Of a stretch of DNA of 18,018 nucleotides, positions 1-7,711 are shown piece after piece (the stretch's first letter is position 1; the number at the start of each line of letters is the position of its first letter). Origin of the DNA: DASPWW01 sp050697195 (GTDB lineage: Bacteria > Actinomycetota > Thermoleophilia > Solirubrobacterales > 70-9). Under the pieces are notes generated by a model. That model had not been told where the DNA came from. It searched no databases and saw only the letters and a list, made by a program, of their open reading frames with translations. The stretch lies in the NCBI GenBank assembly GCA_050697195.1, contig JBOGZL010000351.1:1-18018 (forward strand), in the 5' to 3' direction. The translations under genes were made by a program, and so were the position numbers.

Positions 1-168
1 GCAGAGGGGTTGGCCCTACGATGCAGCGCCCTGAGGACCGACCTGTTGGGTCGACGATGGCCATTCACCGGCCAGCATCCCAGCCCTCAAGCCAATCCGG
101 CGTCGAGCCCGGCCGGCAACGGGCCGAAGGCTCAGGGCGTCATCACACGGCCCGTGCGGAAGATGGAG
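1..168. other. Left edge, no recognisable gene
   Basis: Frames here are open only because of high GC; none gives a recognisable protein or a start with a good ribosome binding site. The stretch lies downstream of the minus-strand gene that ends at 169. It holds one weak inverted repeat, gcccg at 107-111 and cgggc at 120-124 with an 8-base loop, which could help end that transcript. There is no T-run. Confidence 0.4.
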
Positions 169-450
169 CTAGCTGCGCTTCTTCGACCTGCCGGCCTCGG
201 CGCGGCTCGCCACCGCCTGGCCCGCCCGCTTGGCGGCCTCCCCGGCGCTCTTCGCCGCGTCGGCAGCACTCGAGACGGCGGAGCTCGCTGCGCGCTTGGC
301 ATCGTCGAAGGCGTCCGCCGCCTCCGTCCGCTGCCTGCTCGAGGTGGCCTTCTGGCCGCGGGCCTGCGATTCCGCCTTAACCCGATTGCGCTTGCGCGTC
401 GCCGCCGCCTTCTTCGCGGCCGCCTGACGATCAGCCTTTGTCTGTGCCAT
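169..450 (-). CDS. Small basic Ala/Lys/Arg-rich protein, possibly DNA-binding
   Basis: A 93-residue protein made almost wholly of Ala, Lys, Arg, Ser, Gln and Glu, without hydrophobic segments. The N-terminal third (MAQTKADRQAAAKKAAATRK) is strongly basic. The middle carries alternating Ala-rich helical repeats (SSAVSSAADAAKSAGEAAKR), and the tail is basic again (RSKKRS). The composition resembles histone H1-like or nucleoid-associated tails of actinobacteria, but no named family can be assigned. The ATG is supported by AGGAGGAA about 7 bases upstream on the minus strand. It lies 96 bases downstream of the MFS gene on the same strand and has its own binding site. A DNA- or RNA-binding role is inferred from charge only. 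Confidence 0.65.
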   Translation of the reverse strand: MAQTKADRQAAAKKAAATRKRNRVKAESQARGQKATSSRQRTEAADAFDDAKRAASSAVSSAADAAKSAGEAAKRAGQAVASRAEAGRSKKRS

Positions 451-546
451 CTGGCGTGTTCCTCCTGATCAGGGTCTTGTTCTCCAGCTAGGGAGTGGCT
501 TCCCCGAACTTCGCTCGGCTAATCGCGGGAACGCGGCCGCGCTGTC

Positions 547-2229
547 CTAGAACCCGAGCGCGCGCCGGGCGAGCTCGTCGATCGCTCGCGGGTCGACGTC
601 GTGCTCGGCCTCGTAGCGCTCCGCGGCGTCATCGTCCACGAGGGCGATCGCGAGCTCCTCCCGCGAGGAGCCGAACTCGCACGCGGCGCGGTCGAGCCCG
701 ACGAGTGCGGCGTCCTGCACGAGCCCGCCGATCCCCCCGGTACCGGGCAGGTCACGGTCCTCGCACGGGTCGGCGATCGTGACCGGCTCGGGTCTGGCGG
801 AGATTGCGAGCGCCGCCTGGACGGCGCAGATCGCGAGCGCCGCGCCGACGATCGCAAGCGAGGCACCCAGGCCCCGCGAGCCGCGATGGATGAGGACGGC
901 GAGCGCCGCGAGAAGCGCGAGCGCACCCGAGACGAGAAACGCGGGGGCGAAGGCCTCGTCGATCCCGGAGACGAGCGTGTCGTCGGCGCGGCGGGCGAGG
1001 TCGGCGTAGACCGCCTCGCCCTCCGGGTCGTCGCCCACGCTCGCCGCGCTCGCCTCCAGCGACTCGTTCAGCGTGCCGCGCGGATCGACCGGGTCGAGCT
1101 CCCCCGTGACGGCGTTCGCGAGCTCGATCTTGTCGAGCGGCTCCAGCTCGGCGTCGAGCACCAGCGCCGCTCCCCGCTCGCGGGTATCGGAGACCGCATC
1201 GTCGATCTGCGCCGCCGTGATCGGGGCCAGGATCAGAAGGGCGAGCGTGATCCCCGCGTGGCGGATCGCGAGCAGAAGCGCCGTCTGGCCGGGCGTCTCC
1301 TCCGGGAGCAGGCGGCCGATGAGCGACGTGAGCGCGAGGCCCATCCCGACCCCGGCGAGCAGCTGCGGCACCACCGTCCACGCAACCGAGGCGGAGCCGG
1401 GAAAGGCGAGTCCGAGGACGCCCGCGCCGACGAGCCCGCAGCCGGCGATCGCCCGCGACCGCGCGTCGCCGGGAATCCGGATTCCGGCGAGCGCCGCGGC
1501 GGGCAGGATCGAGACCGCGAGCGCGGCGGCTAGCGGGGAGATCGACCATCCGGAGACGAGCAGCAGGACGAGCAGGAAGAGGACGGCGCTGAGCGCCGCC
1601 GAGACGAGCGCTAGCGCGATCGCCGGCCCGAGCTCGAGCCGATGACGCGGCGGCCGCATCGACTCCGGAGCGCCGTTTCGCGACCCGAGCGGGGTCGGCG
1701 CCGGGCCTCGATCGAGGAACGCGACGGCCGCCAGGGCGCCGATCGGCGCCTGGACGAGGAAGATCGCGCGCCAGTCGAAGAGCTCGGTGAGCAGGCCCCC
1801 AAGCGCAGGGCCCGCTGCGGCGCCAAGCACCGCGGCGGCGGTCCACAGACGCTCGCGGTCGCGCTCCCCGGCGGTGAGGAGGGCGAACCCGCACACCAGC
1901 CCCGCCGCCGCGCCCAGCGCCTGGAGCCCGCGCAGGACGAGCAACGGCGCCAGCGAGTCGACGACGCCGCACCCGGCTCCGGCTGCGGCGAAGGCGAGGA
2001 ACGACCAAAGACCTAGGCGCGTGGACCCGACGCGTCGCCGTAGGCGCTCGGCCGGGATCAGCGCGGCGGCGAGCACGAGCGTGTACACGCCGAGCACCGC
2101 CGCGACGCCCTCGACGGTGGTGTCGAGCTCGATGATCAGCTCGGGGAGCGCGAGCGTGACGACGGACGCGTCGGCGAGCGCGAGCCCGACCCCGAGCGCG
2201 ACGAGGAGCTTGCGCGGTCTCAGCGCCAT
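547..2229 (-). CDS. MFS transporter, DHA2-like, with extra C-terminal soluble domain
   Basis: A protein of about 560 residues with many hydrophobic helices, the layout of the 14-TM drug:H+ antiporter-2 branch of the major facilitator superfamily. Early residues show the usual first helix (ALADASVVTLALPEL) and the helix 4-6 region (LVLRGLQALGAAAGLVCGFALL, then GPALGGLLTELFDWRAIFLVQAP). A long polar stretch of roughly 100 residues around positions 355-460 (DAVSDTRERGAALVLDAELE onward) would be an outside loop before the last helices. After the final helix a Cys-containing tail of about 75 residues (ADPCEDRDLPGTGGIGGLVQ onward) looks like a separate small domain. I start at the ATG at 2229 (MALRPRK) because the upstream extension MRTCPGNVGTRDE lacks transporter character. 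The substrate is unknown; drug or metabolite export is inferred from the family. It is divergent from the gene at 2292. Confidence 0.9.
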   Translation of the reverse strand: MALRPRKLLVALGVGLALADASVVTLALPELIIELDTTVEGVAAVLGVYTLVLAAALIPAERLRRRVGSTRLGLWSFLAFAAAGAGCGVVDSLAPLLVLRGLQALGAAAGLVCGFALLTAGERDRERLWTAAAVLGAAAGPALGGLLTELFDWRAIFLVQAPIGALAAVAFLDRGPAPTPLGSRNGAPESMRPPRHRLELGPAIALALVSAALSAVLFLLVLLLVSGWSISPLAAALAVSILPAAALAGIRIPGDARSRAIAGCGLVGAGVLGLAFPGSASVAWTVVPQLLAGVGMGLALTSLIGRLLPEETPGQTALLLAIRHAGITLALLILAPITAAQIDDAVSDTRERGAALVLDAELEPLDKIELANAVTGELDPVDPRGTLNESLEASAASVGDDPEGEAVYADLARRADDTLVSGIDEAFAPAFLVSGALALLAALAVLIHRGSRGLGASLAIVGAALAICAVQAALAISARPEPVTIADPCEDRDLPGTGGIGGLVQDAALVGLDRAACEFGSSREELAIALVDDDAAERYEAEHDVDPRAIDELARRALGF

Positions 2230-2291
2230 CTCATCTCGTGTTCCTACGTTGCCCGGGCAAGTTCGCACCTCACGATCAAAGGAGCTACATC

Positions 2292-2633
2292 ATGGACAGG
2301 ATCAAGGGAATCGCGGCGGCGCTGGCGGCAGTCGCGGCACTCGGCGTCGGCGGCGCCGCGATCGCGAGCGCGACCGGCGGCTCCGACGACTCGCAGTCCG
2401 CGGAGTCGGCCGAGGGCAACGAGGCCCCCGATCAGGCGATCGGCGGAAGCGCTCTCGACCGAGCGAGCGCGGCGGCGCTCGAGCACACGGGCGGCGGCCA
2501 GGTGACCGACACCGAGGTCGGCGACGAGGAGAGCTACTACGAGGTCGAGGTGAGCCTCGACGACGGCAGTCAGGTCGACGTGCAGCTCGACCGCGGGTTC
2601 AACGTGGTCGGCGACGAGGCCGACGAGGAGTAG
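2292..2633 (+). CDS. Small secreted PepSY-like protein
   Basis: A 113-residue protein starting MDRIKGIAAALAAVAALGVG, a basic N-terminus followed by a hydrophobic core typical of a signal peptide, probably cleaved near ASATGG. The mature part is acidic. Its second half (LDRASAAALEHTGGGQVTDT, then YYEVEVSLDDGSQVDVQLDR) matches the PepSY-domain pattern of an alpha helix followed by a two-strand hairpin. The chosen ATG has AGGAG about 8 bases upstream; the reading frame extends further upstream to 2238, but without a binding site. It is divergent from the MFS gene with a 62-base gap, so the two could share a control region. A role as a periplasmic inhibitor or binding protein is known for some PepSY proteins; the target here is unknown. 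Confidence 0.85.
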   Translation: MDRIKGIAAALAAVAALGVGGAAIASATGGSDDSQSAESAEGNEAPDQAIGGSALDRASAAALEHTGGGQVTDTEVGDEESYYEVEVSLDDGSQVDVQLDRGFNVVGDEADEE

Positions 2634-2655
2634 CCCGCATCAGGACCCGAGGACG

Positions 2656-2689
2656 GACCAGGCCCCCGCCGTGCGCGGGGGTCTGGGTC
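2656..2689. terminator. Bidirectional terminator hairpin between convergent genes
   Basis: The inner stem is 7 bp (cccccgc 2663-2669 with gcggggg 2675-2681, loop cgtgc). It extends outward by five more pairs, then two more across a one-base bulge at 2687. It sits between the stop of the PepSY gene at 2633 and the stop of the minus-strand oxidoreductase at 2694, where one hairpin can serve both transcripts. The following T-run is short. Confidence 0.75.
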
Positions 2690-2693
2690 GTTC

Positions 2694-3560
2694 CTATAGC
2701 CCCGCCGCCACGGCGAGGAGCCCGACCTGGTCGGGGTCGCTCGAGCTAGGAATGAAGATCAGCTCGTCGCAGCCGGCGCTCTCGAACGCCGACATGTATG
2801 CCTTCACCGTGTCGGCGTCCTTGGCGGCGCTGTCGGTGATCATCCCGCTCAGCTCCTCGCCCAGCCACGCGTAGTAGTCGCCCAGGTTTTGCTCCGCGTT
2901 GCGCTCCGCGTCGTCCCCGAGCGAGAAGTAGGCAAGCGAGAGCTTGTGCGGCTCCCCGTCGCGACCGTGCTCGCGCCAGGCGGCGTTTAGCTTCTCCGCG
3001 AATCCCTCGAACTGGTCCGGAGCGCCGCCGCCCATGATCCAGCCGTCTCCGTACCGAGCCGCACGCTCGAAGGAGGCGTCCGCGTGGCCGCCGACGATCA
3101 GGCTCGGTCCGTCGCCCTGGGGACGCGGGCCGATCCTCGCCTCATTCCGGCCATCGCCGTTCCAGATGCGGCGGATCCGCGGGAGCGCCGCGTCGAGCCA
3201 CGCCCCGCGCTCGGCCATCTGGACGCCGCTGACCTCGTAGTCGTCCTCACGACCGCCCACGGCGATTCCGAGCACCGTCCGGCCGCCGCCCGCCAGGGCG
3301 TCGATCGAGAGCGCCTGTTTGGCGACCTGCGCGGCGTTACGGCGCAGGGGGCCGAGCATCACCGTCGTTGCGAGTCGGATTCGCTCCGTTACCGCCGCGG
3401 CCGCGGCGAGCGCGGCGAGCGGCTCGTAGTTCGGGTAGACGATCCGGTCGATCGTCCCAAGCGTCGAGAACCCCGCCTCCTCGGCGGTGCGCGCCCAGTC
3501 CGTGAGCTGCTTTCCCGTCGTCCCAGGCACGGTGTTCGGGAGTCCGATTCCCAGCTCCAT
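2694..3560 (-). CDS. Luciferase-like F420-type oxidoreductase (LLM class)
   Basis: A 288-residue protein with the bacterial luciferase-like TIM-barrel pattern. The start MELGIGLPNTVPG forms the first strand, and WARTAEEAGFSTLGTIDRIV is the conserved helix and second strand. AAVTERIRLATTVMLGPLRR and the RTVLGIAVGGREDDYEVSG segment are typical of the F420-dependent group, as are GPSLIVGGHADASFERAARY and DGWIMGGGAPDQF. The size fits the family. The ATG has AAAGGAG about 6 bases upstream. It is divergent from a PPOX-type gene that also belongs to an F420-using family. The substrate cannot be read from the sequence. Use of F420 rather than FMN is an inference from the family and the neighbour. Confidence 0.92.
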   Translation of the reverse strand: MELGIGLPNTVPGTTGKQLTDWARTAEEAGFSTLGTIDRIVYPNYEPLAALAAAAAVTERIRLATTVMLGPLRRNAAQVAKQALSIDALAGGGRTVLGIAVGGREDDYEVSGVQMAERGAWLDAALPRIRRIWNGDGRNEARIGPRPQGDGPSLIVGGHADASFERAARYGDGWIMGGGAPDQFEGFAEKLNAAWREHGRDGEPHKLSLAYFSLGDDAERNAEQNLGDYYAWLGEELSGMITDSAAKDADTVKAYMSAFESAGCDELIFIPSSSDPDQVGLLAVAAGL

Positions 3561-3601
3561 CCGTCTCCTTTCGATCGCGTCCTATGCTCGTCCCACCCCT
3601 G

Positions 3602-4054
3602 ATGATGACCGCTTCGAATCTCGCCGAGCTCCCGGTCTGGGCCGCCGACCTGCTCGAGGACGCCAGAGTTGCCCGGCTGGGGCTGCTGGACGCCGACGGG
3701 CACCCGCGGGTCCTTCCCGTCACCTTCGCTGTCGCGGAGGGCGGGATCTGGACCGCGGTCGACCGCAAGCCGAAGCGGGATCCGAGTCGGGAGCCGGCCC
3801 GGGTCAGGTTCGTGCGCCGCGACCCACGCGCGTCGCTCACGGTCGACCGCTACTCCGACGACTGGGAGGAGCTCGCCTGGGTCCAGGTGCTCGGCGAGGT
3901 GAGGATCATCGATGCCGGCGAGCCGAACGCTGCAAGCGCGATCGCGAGCCTGTCCTCGAAGTACGAGCCCTATCGCAACTCTCCGCCACCGGGCCCCGTG
4001 CTCGGCCTGGAGCCGGCGCGATGCCTGTGGTGGCACGCTCGGGACACGGGCTGA
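3602..4054 (+). CDS. PPOX-class F420-dependent protein, Rv0121-like
   Basis: About 150 residues with the split beta-barrel fold of pyridoxamine-phosphate-oxidase-like proteins: LPVWAADLLEDARVARLGLL, then DGHPRVLPVTFAVAEGGIWT, then the cofactor-contacting VDRKPKR segment, VRFVRRDPRASLTVDRYSDD and a closing LEPARCLWWHA. This order matches the Rv0121 group of F420-binding family members. Another ATG in frame at 3584 would add MLVPPL. I prefer the ATG at 3602 (or the adjacent one at 3605) because family members start shortly before the LPEW-like helix. Neither start has a clear binding site. A TATGCT at 3583-3588 could act as a -10 box for a near-leaderless transcript. It is divergent from the luciferase-like gene with a gap of only about 40 bases. 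Confidence 0.87.
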   Translation: MMTASNLAELPVWAADLLEDARVARLGLLDADGHPRVLPVTFAVAEGGIWTAVDRKPKRDPSREPARVRFVRRDPRASLTVDRYSDDWEELAWVQVLGEVRIIDAGEPNAASAIASLSSKYEPYRNSPPPGPVLGLEPARCLWWHARDTG

Positions 4055-4241
4055 GGAGCCCGTCGGACAGGCACATCGAGATCTCGGCATGGCGGGCCGG
4101 TCGTTTGAACGGACCATCGCTCGGGTAGGCCCTCGCCGGTCCCACGTCGCACATGGTCTGGGTCCGGAGGCCTCACAGGTCCGAAATCAGCGGCTCCCGC
4201 AACAAGCGGCCGCCGCACGAAACAAGGAGAGAGGAGAGGTG

Positions 4242-5855
4242 ATGCGGAACCACCACCTTGCCCTACTCGGAGCGGCTCTCGGTGCGCTGCTGATCGCGCC
4301 GGCCGCGTCGGCGGACTCCGTCGACAAGACGGAGAAGCTCCGCAAGGCGGTCAAGCTGGACGGCATCCTCCAGCACGAGCGCAAGCTGCAGCGAATCGCC
4401 GACGCCCACCAGGGAAACCGGGCGGCGGCGACCGTCGGCTACGAGGCGTCGGTCGAGTACGTCGCAGATCGTTTGGACGATGCCGGCTACCGGGTGCGGC
4501 TGAAGCCGTTCGACTTCCCCACCTGGAGGGAGAACAGCCCGCCGGTGATGGAGCAGACGGCGCCCACGCCGAAGACGTATGTCCCCGGTGGACCGGACGA
4601 TGACGACAGTCCCGATGTCGACTTCATCACGTTCGAGTTCTCCGGCTCCGGCGACGTCACGAGGCCGGTGATCCCGACCAACGACGTCGTGATCCCGCCC
4701 GGCCCGAACGCGGACAGCTCGACCAGCGGCTGCGAGCCGGAGGACTTCCCGGCCGAGACCAGCGGCAACATCTCGCTGATCCAGCGCGGCACGTGTCCGT
4801 TCGTGCAGAAGCTCGACAACGCCAAGGCCGCGCGCGCGGCGGGCGTGATCCTCTTCAATGAGGGCCAGGCCGCGCCGGGGCGCCAGAACGCGCTCGCCCG
4901 GATCGCCCCGACCTATTACGGGCTTCCGGCCGTGCTGTCGAGCTTCGCGGTCGGCGAGGAGCTGTACAACGCGTTCCAGGCCGGCGAGAACCCGACGGTC
5001 CGCGTGAAGGTCGACGCGACGACGACGCCGCGAGTCCAGCACAACGTGATCGCGAACAGCCGTCGCGGCGACCCCGAGAACGTCGTCGTGGTCGGTGGCC
5101 ACCTGGACTCGGTCGATGTCGGGCCAGGGATCAACGACAACGGCTCCGGGGTCTCGTCGATCCTCGAGATCGCGGAGGGGATCTCGGAGCTCGAGATGCG
5201 GCCGCGCAACAAGCTGCGGTTCGCGTTCTGGGGCGCCGAGGAGGCGGGCCTGATCGGGTCGACTCAGTACGTCGCCCAGCTCACCGACGAGGAGCGGGAG
5301 GACATCCTCCTGAACCTCAACTTCGACATGCTGGGGTCGCCCAATTTCGTCCGCTTCGTGTACGACGGCAACACGGACGAGACACCGCCTCCGCCGGGCG
5401 GAGCGCCACCCGGCTCGGACGTGATCGAGCAGGAGTTCGTCGACTACTTCGAGTCGCAGGACCTGGCGTCCGATCCGACGGCGTTCGACGGCCGCTCCGA
5501 CTACGGGCCGTTCATCGCCCAGGGGATCCCGGCCGGTGGCCTGTTCAGCGGCGCGGAGGTGCCGAAGACCCAGGAGCAGGTTGGTGTCTACGGCGGCGTC
5601 GCGGATGAGCAGTACGACCCCTGCTACCACGAGGCGTGCGATACGTACGACTCGGTGACCGGCTTCCCGCCCGGGTTGCCGGAGCTGGAGGGCAACGGCG
5701 CCCTGTCCATCAAGCAGATGTCGGACGCGGCGGCGCACAACACCTGGCATTTCGCGCGCAAGCGCGACCCGCTCGGTGACGCGCCCGACACGACGGCGAA
5801 GCGCCTGAGGGCGTACGACCTCAGGTACAAGGGGCCGCAGCGCGTCGAGCGCTGA
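4242..5855 (+). CDS. Secreted M28-family zinc aminopeptidase with PA domain
   Basis: A 537-residue exported peptidase. The start MRNHHLALLGAALGALLIAP followed by AASA is a clear signal peptide. A PA (protease-associated) insert spans roughly residues 160-260 (SGCEPEDFPAETSGNISLIQ, RGTCPFVQKLDNAKAARAAG). The M28 catalytic domain follows with all expected zinc-site residues: His287 in GGHLDS (Asp289 next to it), Asp299 in NDNGSG, the Glu333-Glu334 pair in WGAEEAGL, Asp362 in NFDML and His463 in CYHEACDT. Family members release N-terminal amino acids from peptides with two zinc ions. The ATG follows a purine-rich run containing GGAG and GAGGAG. The frame is open upstream to 3912 but that part overlaps the preceding gene and is not coding. 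A hairpin follows the stop. The completeness of the active site makes an active enzyme likely. Confidence 0.95.
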   Translation: MRNHHLALLGAALGALLIAPAASADSVDKTEKLRKAVKLDGILQHERKLQRIADAHQGNRAAATVGYEASVEYVADRLDDAGYRVRLKPFDFPTWRENSPPVMEQTAPTPKTYVPGGPDDDDSPDVDFITFEFSGSGDVTRPVIPTNDVVIPPGPNADSSTSGCEPEDFPAETSGNISLIQRGTCPFVQKLDNAKAARAAGVILFNEGQAAPGRQNALARIAPTYYGLPAVLSSFAVGEELYNAFQAGENPTVRVKVDATTTPRVQHNVIANSRRGDPENVVVVGGHLDSVDVGPGINDNGSGVSSILEIAEGISELEMRPRNKLRFAFWGAEEAGLIGSTQYVAQLTDEEREDILLNLNFDMLGSPNFVRFVYDGNTDETPPPPGGAPPGSDVIEQEFVDYFESQDLASDPTAFDGRSDYGPFIAQGIPAGGLFSGAEVPKTQEQVGVYGGVADEQYDPCYHEACDTYDSVTGFPPGLPELEGNGALSIKQMSDAAAHNTWHFARKRDPLGDAPDTTAKRLRAYDLRYKGPQRVER

Positions 5856-5875
5856 CGGTTACCCGATCCGGACTC

Positions 5876-5905
5876 CGAGGAGCGGCACTTCGGTGCCGCT
5901 CCTCG
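5876..5905. terminator. Perfect 13-bp hairpin with TTCG loop after the peptidase gene
   Basis: The arms cgaggagcggcac (5876-5888) and gtgccgctcctcg (5893-5905) pair without mismatch around the tetraloop ttcg, a very stable loop. It lies 20 bases after the peptidase stop and before the RidA-like gene. No T-run follows, so termination would rely on stem strength, or it may protect the mRNA 3' end. Confidence 0.7.
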
Positions 5906-5931
5906 CGTCCGGACCGAAGGTGCACGCATCG

Positions 5932-6326
5932 ATGACTCTCGAGCCCATCAACCCCGACGAGCTCCCCACGCCGGAGGGCTCCACCCAGGTGATCGCGGCG
6001 ACGGGCAGCCGGCTTGTGTTCGTCGCCGGACAGGTGGCCGAAGACGCCCATGGCAGTCTCGTCGGTCCCGGCGACCTCGGCGCCCAGGCCCGCCAGGCGT
6101 TCGCCAACGTCGGCCGCGCCTCGCGGCCGCCGGCGCCGCCCCCGAGCAGGTGGCCAGGATCACGATCTACGTCGTCCGCTACCGGCCTGAATACCTGCCC
6201 GCTATCTCGGAGGCCCGGATCGCCGTCTTCGGCGACCACAAGCCCACCGACACCCTGCTCGGCGTCGAGGCCCTGGCCGAGCCCGGTTACCTGATCGAGG
6301 TCGACGCGATCGCGGTCGTCGACTAA
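5932..6326 (+). pseudogene. RidA/YjgF-like protein, frameshifted
   Basis: The frame from ATG 5932 encodes a RidA-family N-terminal half (MTLEPINPDELPTPEGSTQV, RLVFVAGQVAEDAHGSLVGP, ARQAFANVGRA). At about 6119-6121 one C appears to be missing. From 6120 the neighbouring frame continues the family cleanly as LAAAGAAPEQVARITIYVVR, ISEARIAVFGDHKPTDTLLG and YLIEVDAIAVVD, stopping at TAA 6324-6326. Repaired, it would be 131 residues, normal for the family. RidA proteins hydrolyse reactive enamine/imine intermediates. The arginine used by canonical RidA for that reaction appears to be Thr here by rough alignment, which would place it among the other Rid subgroups. The frameshift may be decay or a sequencing error. 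The stop overlaps the stop of the convergent gene at 6323. Confidence 0.85.
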
Positions 6327-6742
6327 CGCAGGCGATCCCAGACCATCGTGCACGTGGGGTCGTCGTCGTCGCGCTTGTCGAACTCCGCCTCGATGTACAG
6401 GCGCTCCACGCGGCCGTCGAGGTTCGGCATCCGGTCACGGTTGAGCCACCGCCCCGGGTCTCCGCGGTCCGGCGACACCCACCACGGCGCCTGCAGCGGG
6501 GTGTGGTAGACGAACTCGTTGTTCGTGTCGCCGAGCCGGGATCCAGAACGCCGCTTGTATCTGATCGCGTACCCCTCGAGCGATGGCCCGGGGTTGACGT
6601 GGAGGCGGACCTTGGCGACGTGCCGACCGTCGTCCGGGCTGCAGCGCTTGCGCTTGCCGGCCTCCGCCGGTGCTCCCCCGACGATCACCAGGAGCACGGT
6701 GGACGCGACCAGTGCCGTGGACCGCTTGCCGAGATGGCTCAA
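6323..6742 (-). CDS. Unrecognised secreted protein, paralogue B
   Basis: About 139 residues. I start at TTG 6742 (LSHLGKRSTALVASTVLLVI then VGGAPAEA), which gives a proper signal peptide; the longer upstream frame is only the neighbouring gene out of frame. The start overlaps the stop of the upstream paralogue in the four bases TTGA, with GAAGAAGGG about 7 bases before it, so translation is probably coupled. The mature protein contains KVRLHVNPGPSLEGYAIRYK, SRLGDTNNE, PWWVSPDRGDPGRW and a C-terminal EFDKRDDDDPTCTMVWDRLR. The Asp-rich DKRDDDDPTC motif and RDRMPNLD are shared with paralogue A. No family recognised. The acidic motif might bind a cation, which is a guess. Confidence 0.7.
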   Translation of the reverse strand: MSHLGKRSTALVASTVLLVIVGGAPAEAGKRKRCSPDDGRHVAKVRLHVNPGPSLEGYAIRYKRRSGSRLGDTNNEFVYHTPLQAPWWVSPDRGDPGRWLNRDRMPNLDGRVERLYIEAEFDKRDDDDPTCTMVWDRLR

Positions 6743-7077
6743 GGCAGGCCCTTCTTCCACTTGATCGTGCACGTTGGGTCGTCGTCGTCGCGCTTGTCGA
6801 ACTCGGCGTCGACGTAGAACCGGCGGGCGTGATCGAGGTCGGGCATCCGGTCGCGCCGGATCCACCTCCCCGCCCGGCCGCTGTCGGGTGAGCCCCACCA
6901 CGGCCTGCGGATGTCCCCGGGATCTCCCTTGACCCGGTAGAAGGTGCGCTCGTTGTTTGTGTCGCCGAGCCGGAATCCGGATCCCGCCTCGCGCGGTGGT
7001 CGCTTCTCATCACGCAGCCGTTCGTTGGGGGCTGGTCTGGTGTGCGCTCGACGAGCCGGCCGCCGCGCTGCCCGCAC
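6739..7077 (-). pseudogene. Paralogue A of the same secreted protein, 5' end missing
   Basis: The region from about 6739 to 6981 aligns with paralogue B: GSGFRLGDTNNERTFYRV, RPWWGSPDSGRAGRW, RDRMPDLD, then DAEFDKRDDDDPTCTIKW. Upstream of about 6981 the frame stays open to a GTG at 7077 but becomes an Arg/Ala-rich sequence antisense to the Rieske-type gene, with no signal peptide and no ribosome binding site. The signal peptide and N-terminal region that paralogue B keeps are therefore missing. Its stop overlaps the start of B (TTGA), so A and B once formed a two-gene operon made by tandem duplication. Expression today is doubtful because the natural start is lost. Confidence 0.65.
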
Positions 7078-7697
7078 CGCAGGCGCTCGACGGAGTCGAG
7101 TGGGAGCATGGTGCCGGCCGGCCGATCGCGGTTGCCGCGGGCCTAAGAGCGGCGACCGAGAACTTTCGCGACGTCGCCCACTTCCCGTTCGTTCACCGGC
7201 AAACGATGGGCGAGCTGCCCCACGTCGTCGAGCCCCTCGAGGTCGAGCGCGACGGGACCGAGGTCCGCCTCTCCCGGACCTATGAGGCGATTGGCGGCGA
7301 GGAGAAGATCTGGCACGCAGGGATGCGCTTCGACTCCCACGCGATTGCCCCCGGCTTCGTTTGCCTGACGATGAGAGGCGAAGACGGTGGGACGCGATAT
7401 CTGCTCAACGCCCCCTCACCTCGCACGTCGCCCGTGAGCCCCGCCGCCGACGGAAGGCATCGGACGACGATCTTCTGGGTCGAGGGATTCGCCCAGGGCT
7501 TCACGGCGATGACGCTCGAAGAGCTTCTCGCCTCGGAGGCCAAGGTCTATGCGGAGGACAATCCGATCCTCGACCGGATCGAGCCCTCCGAGGCTCCCCT
7601 CGATCGCGCCGCTCAGGTCCACACCGTCGCCGACAAGTACACGCTCGCCTACCGCCAGGCCTTCGTGGAGTTCGTGCGGCGAGCCAACGACCGCTGA
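6957..7697 (+). pseudogene. Ring-hydroxylating oxygenase alpha subunit lacking its Rieske domain
   Basis: From about 7021 on the protein matches the part of Rieske oxygenase alpha subunits that follows the iron-sulfur domain. VRWGLVWCALDEP is the usual strand after the Rieske domain, and ENFRDVAHFPFVHRQTMG carries the H-x4-H pair that binds the mononuclear catalytic iron. A typical C-terminal helix follows (DKYTLAYRQAFVEFVRR). The C-x-H and C-x2-H cysteine/histidine pairs of the Rieske cluster are absent. The first 20 or so residues are antisense to the minus-strand paralogue A. The normal alpha subunit is about 350-450 residues, so roughly the first 100-120 are missing. Without the cluster electrons cannot reach the iron, so this is most likely a remnant. 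Confidence 0.8.
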
Positions 7698-7711
7698 CCG
7701 GCCGCGACGCA

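Noticed and set aside
601..1533. A 310-codon plus-strand frame within the MFS gene
   Set aside because: Highly charged Arg/Glu/Asp repeats typical of antisense to a hydrophobic GC-rich membrane protein.
4055..4241. Possible small gene or strong promoter before the peptidase
   Set aside because: No convincing -35/-10 pair at proper spacing and no short frame with a binding site; only the purine-rich site directly before ATG 4242 is clear.
4263..5750. A 495-codon open frame on the minus strand opposite the M28 peptidase
   Set aside because: The plus-strand frame has a signal peptide and a full zinc site. The antisense frame is Arg/Val/Asp-rich without domains.
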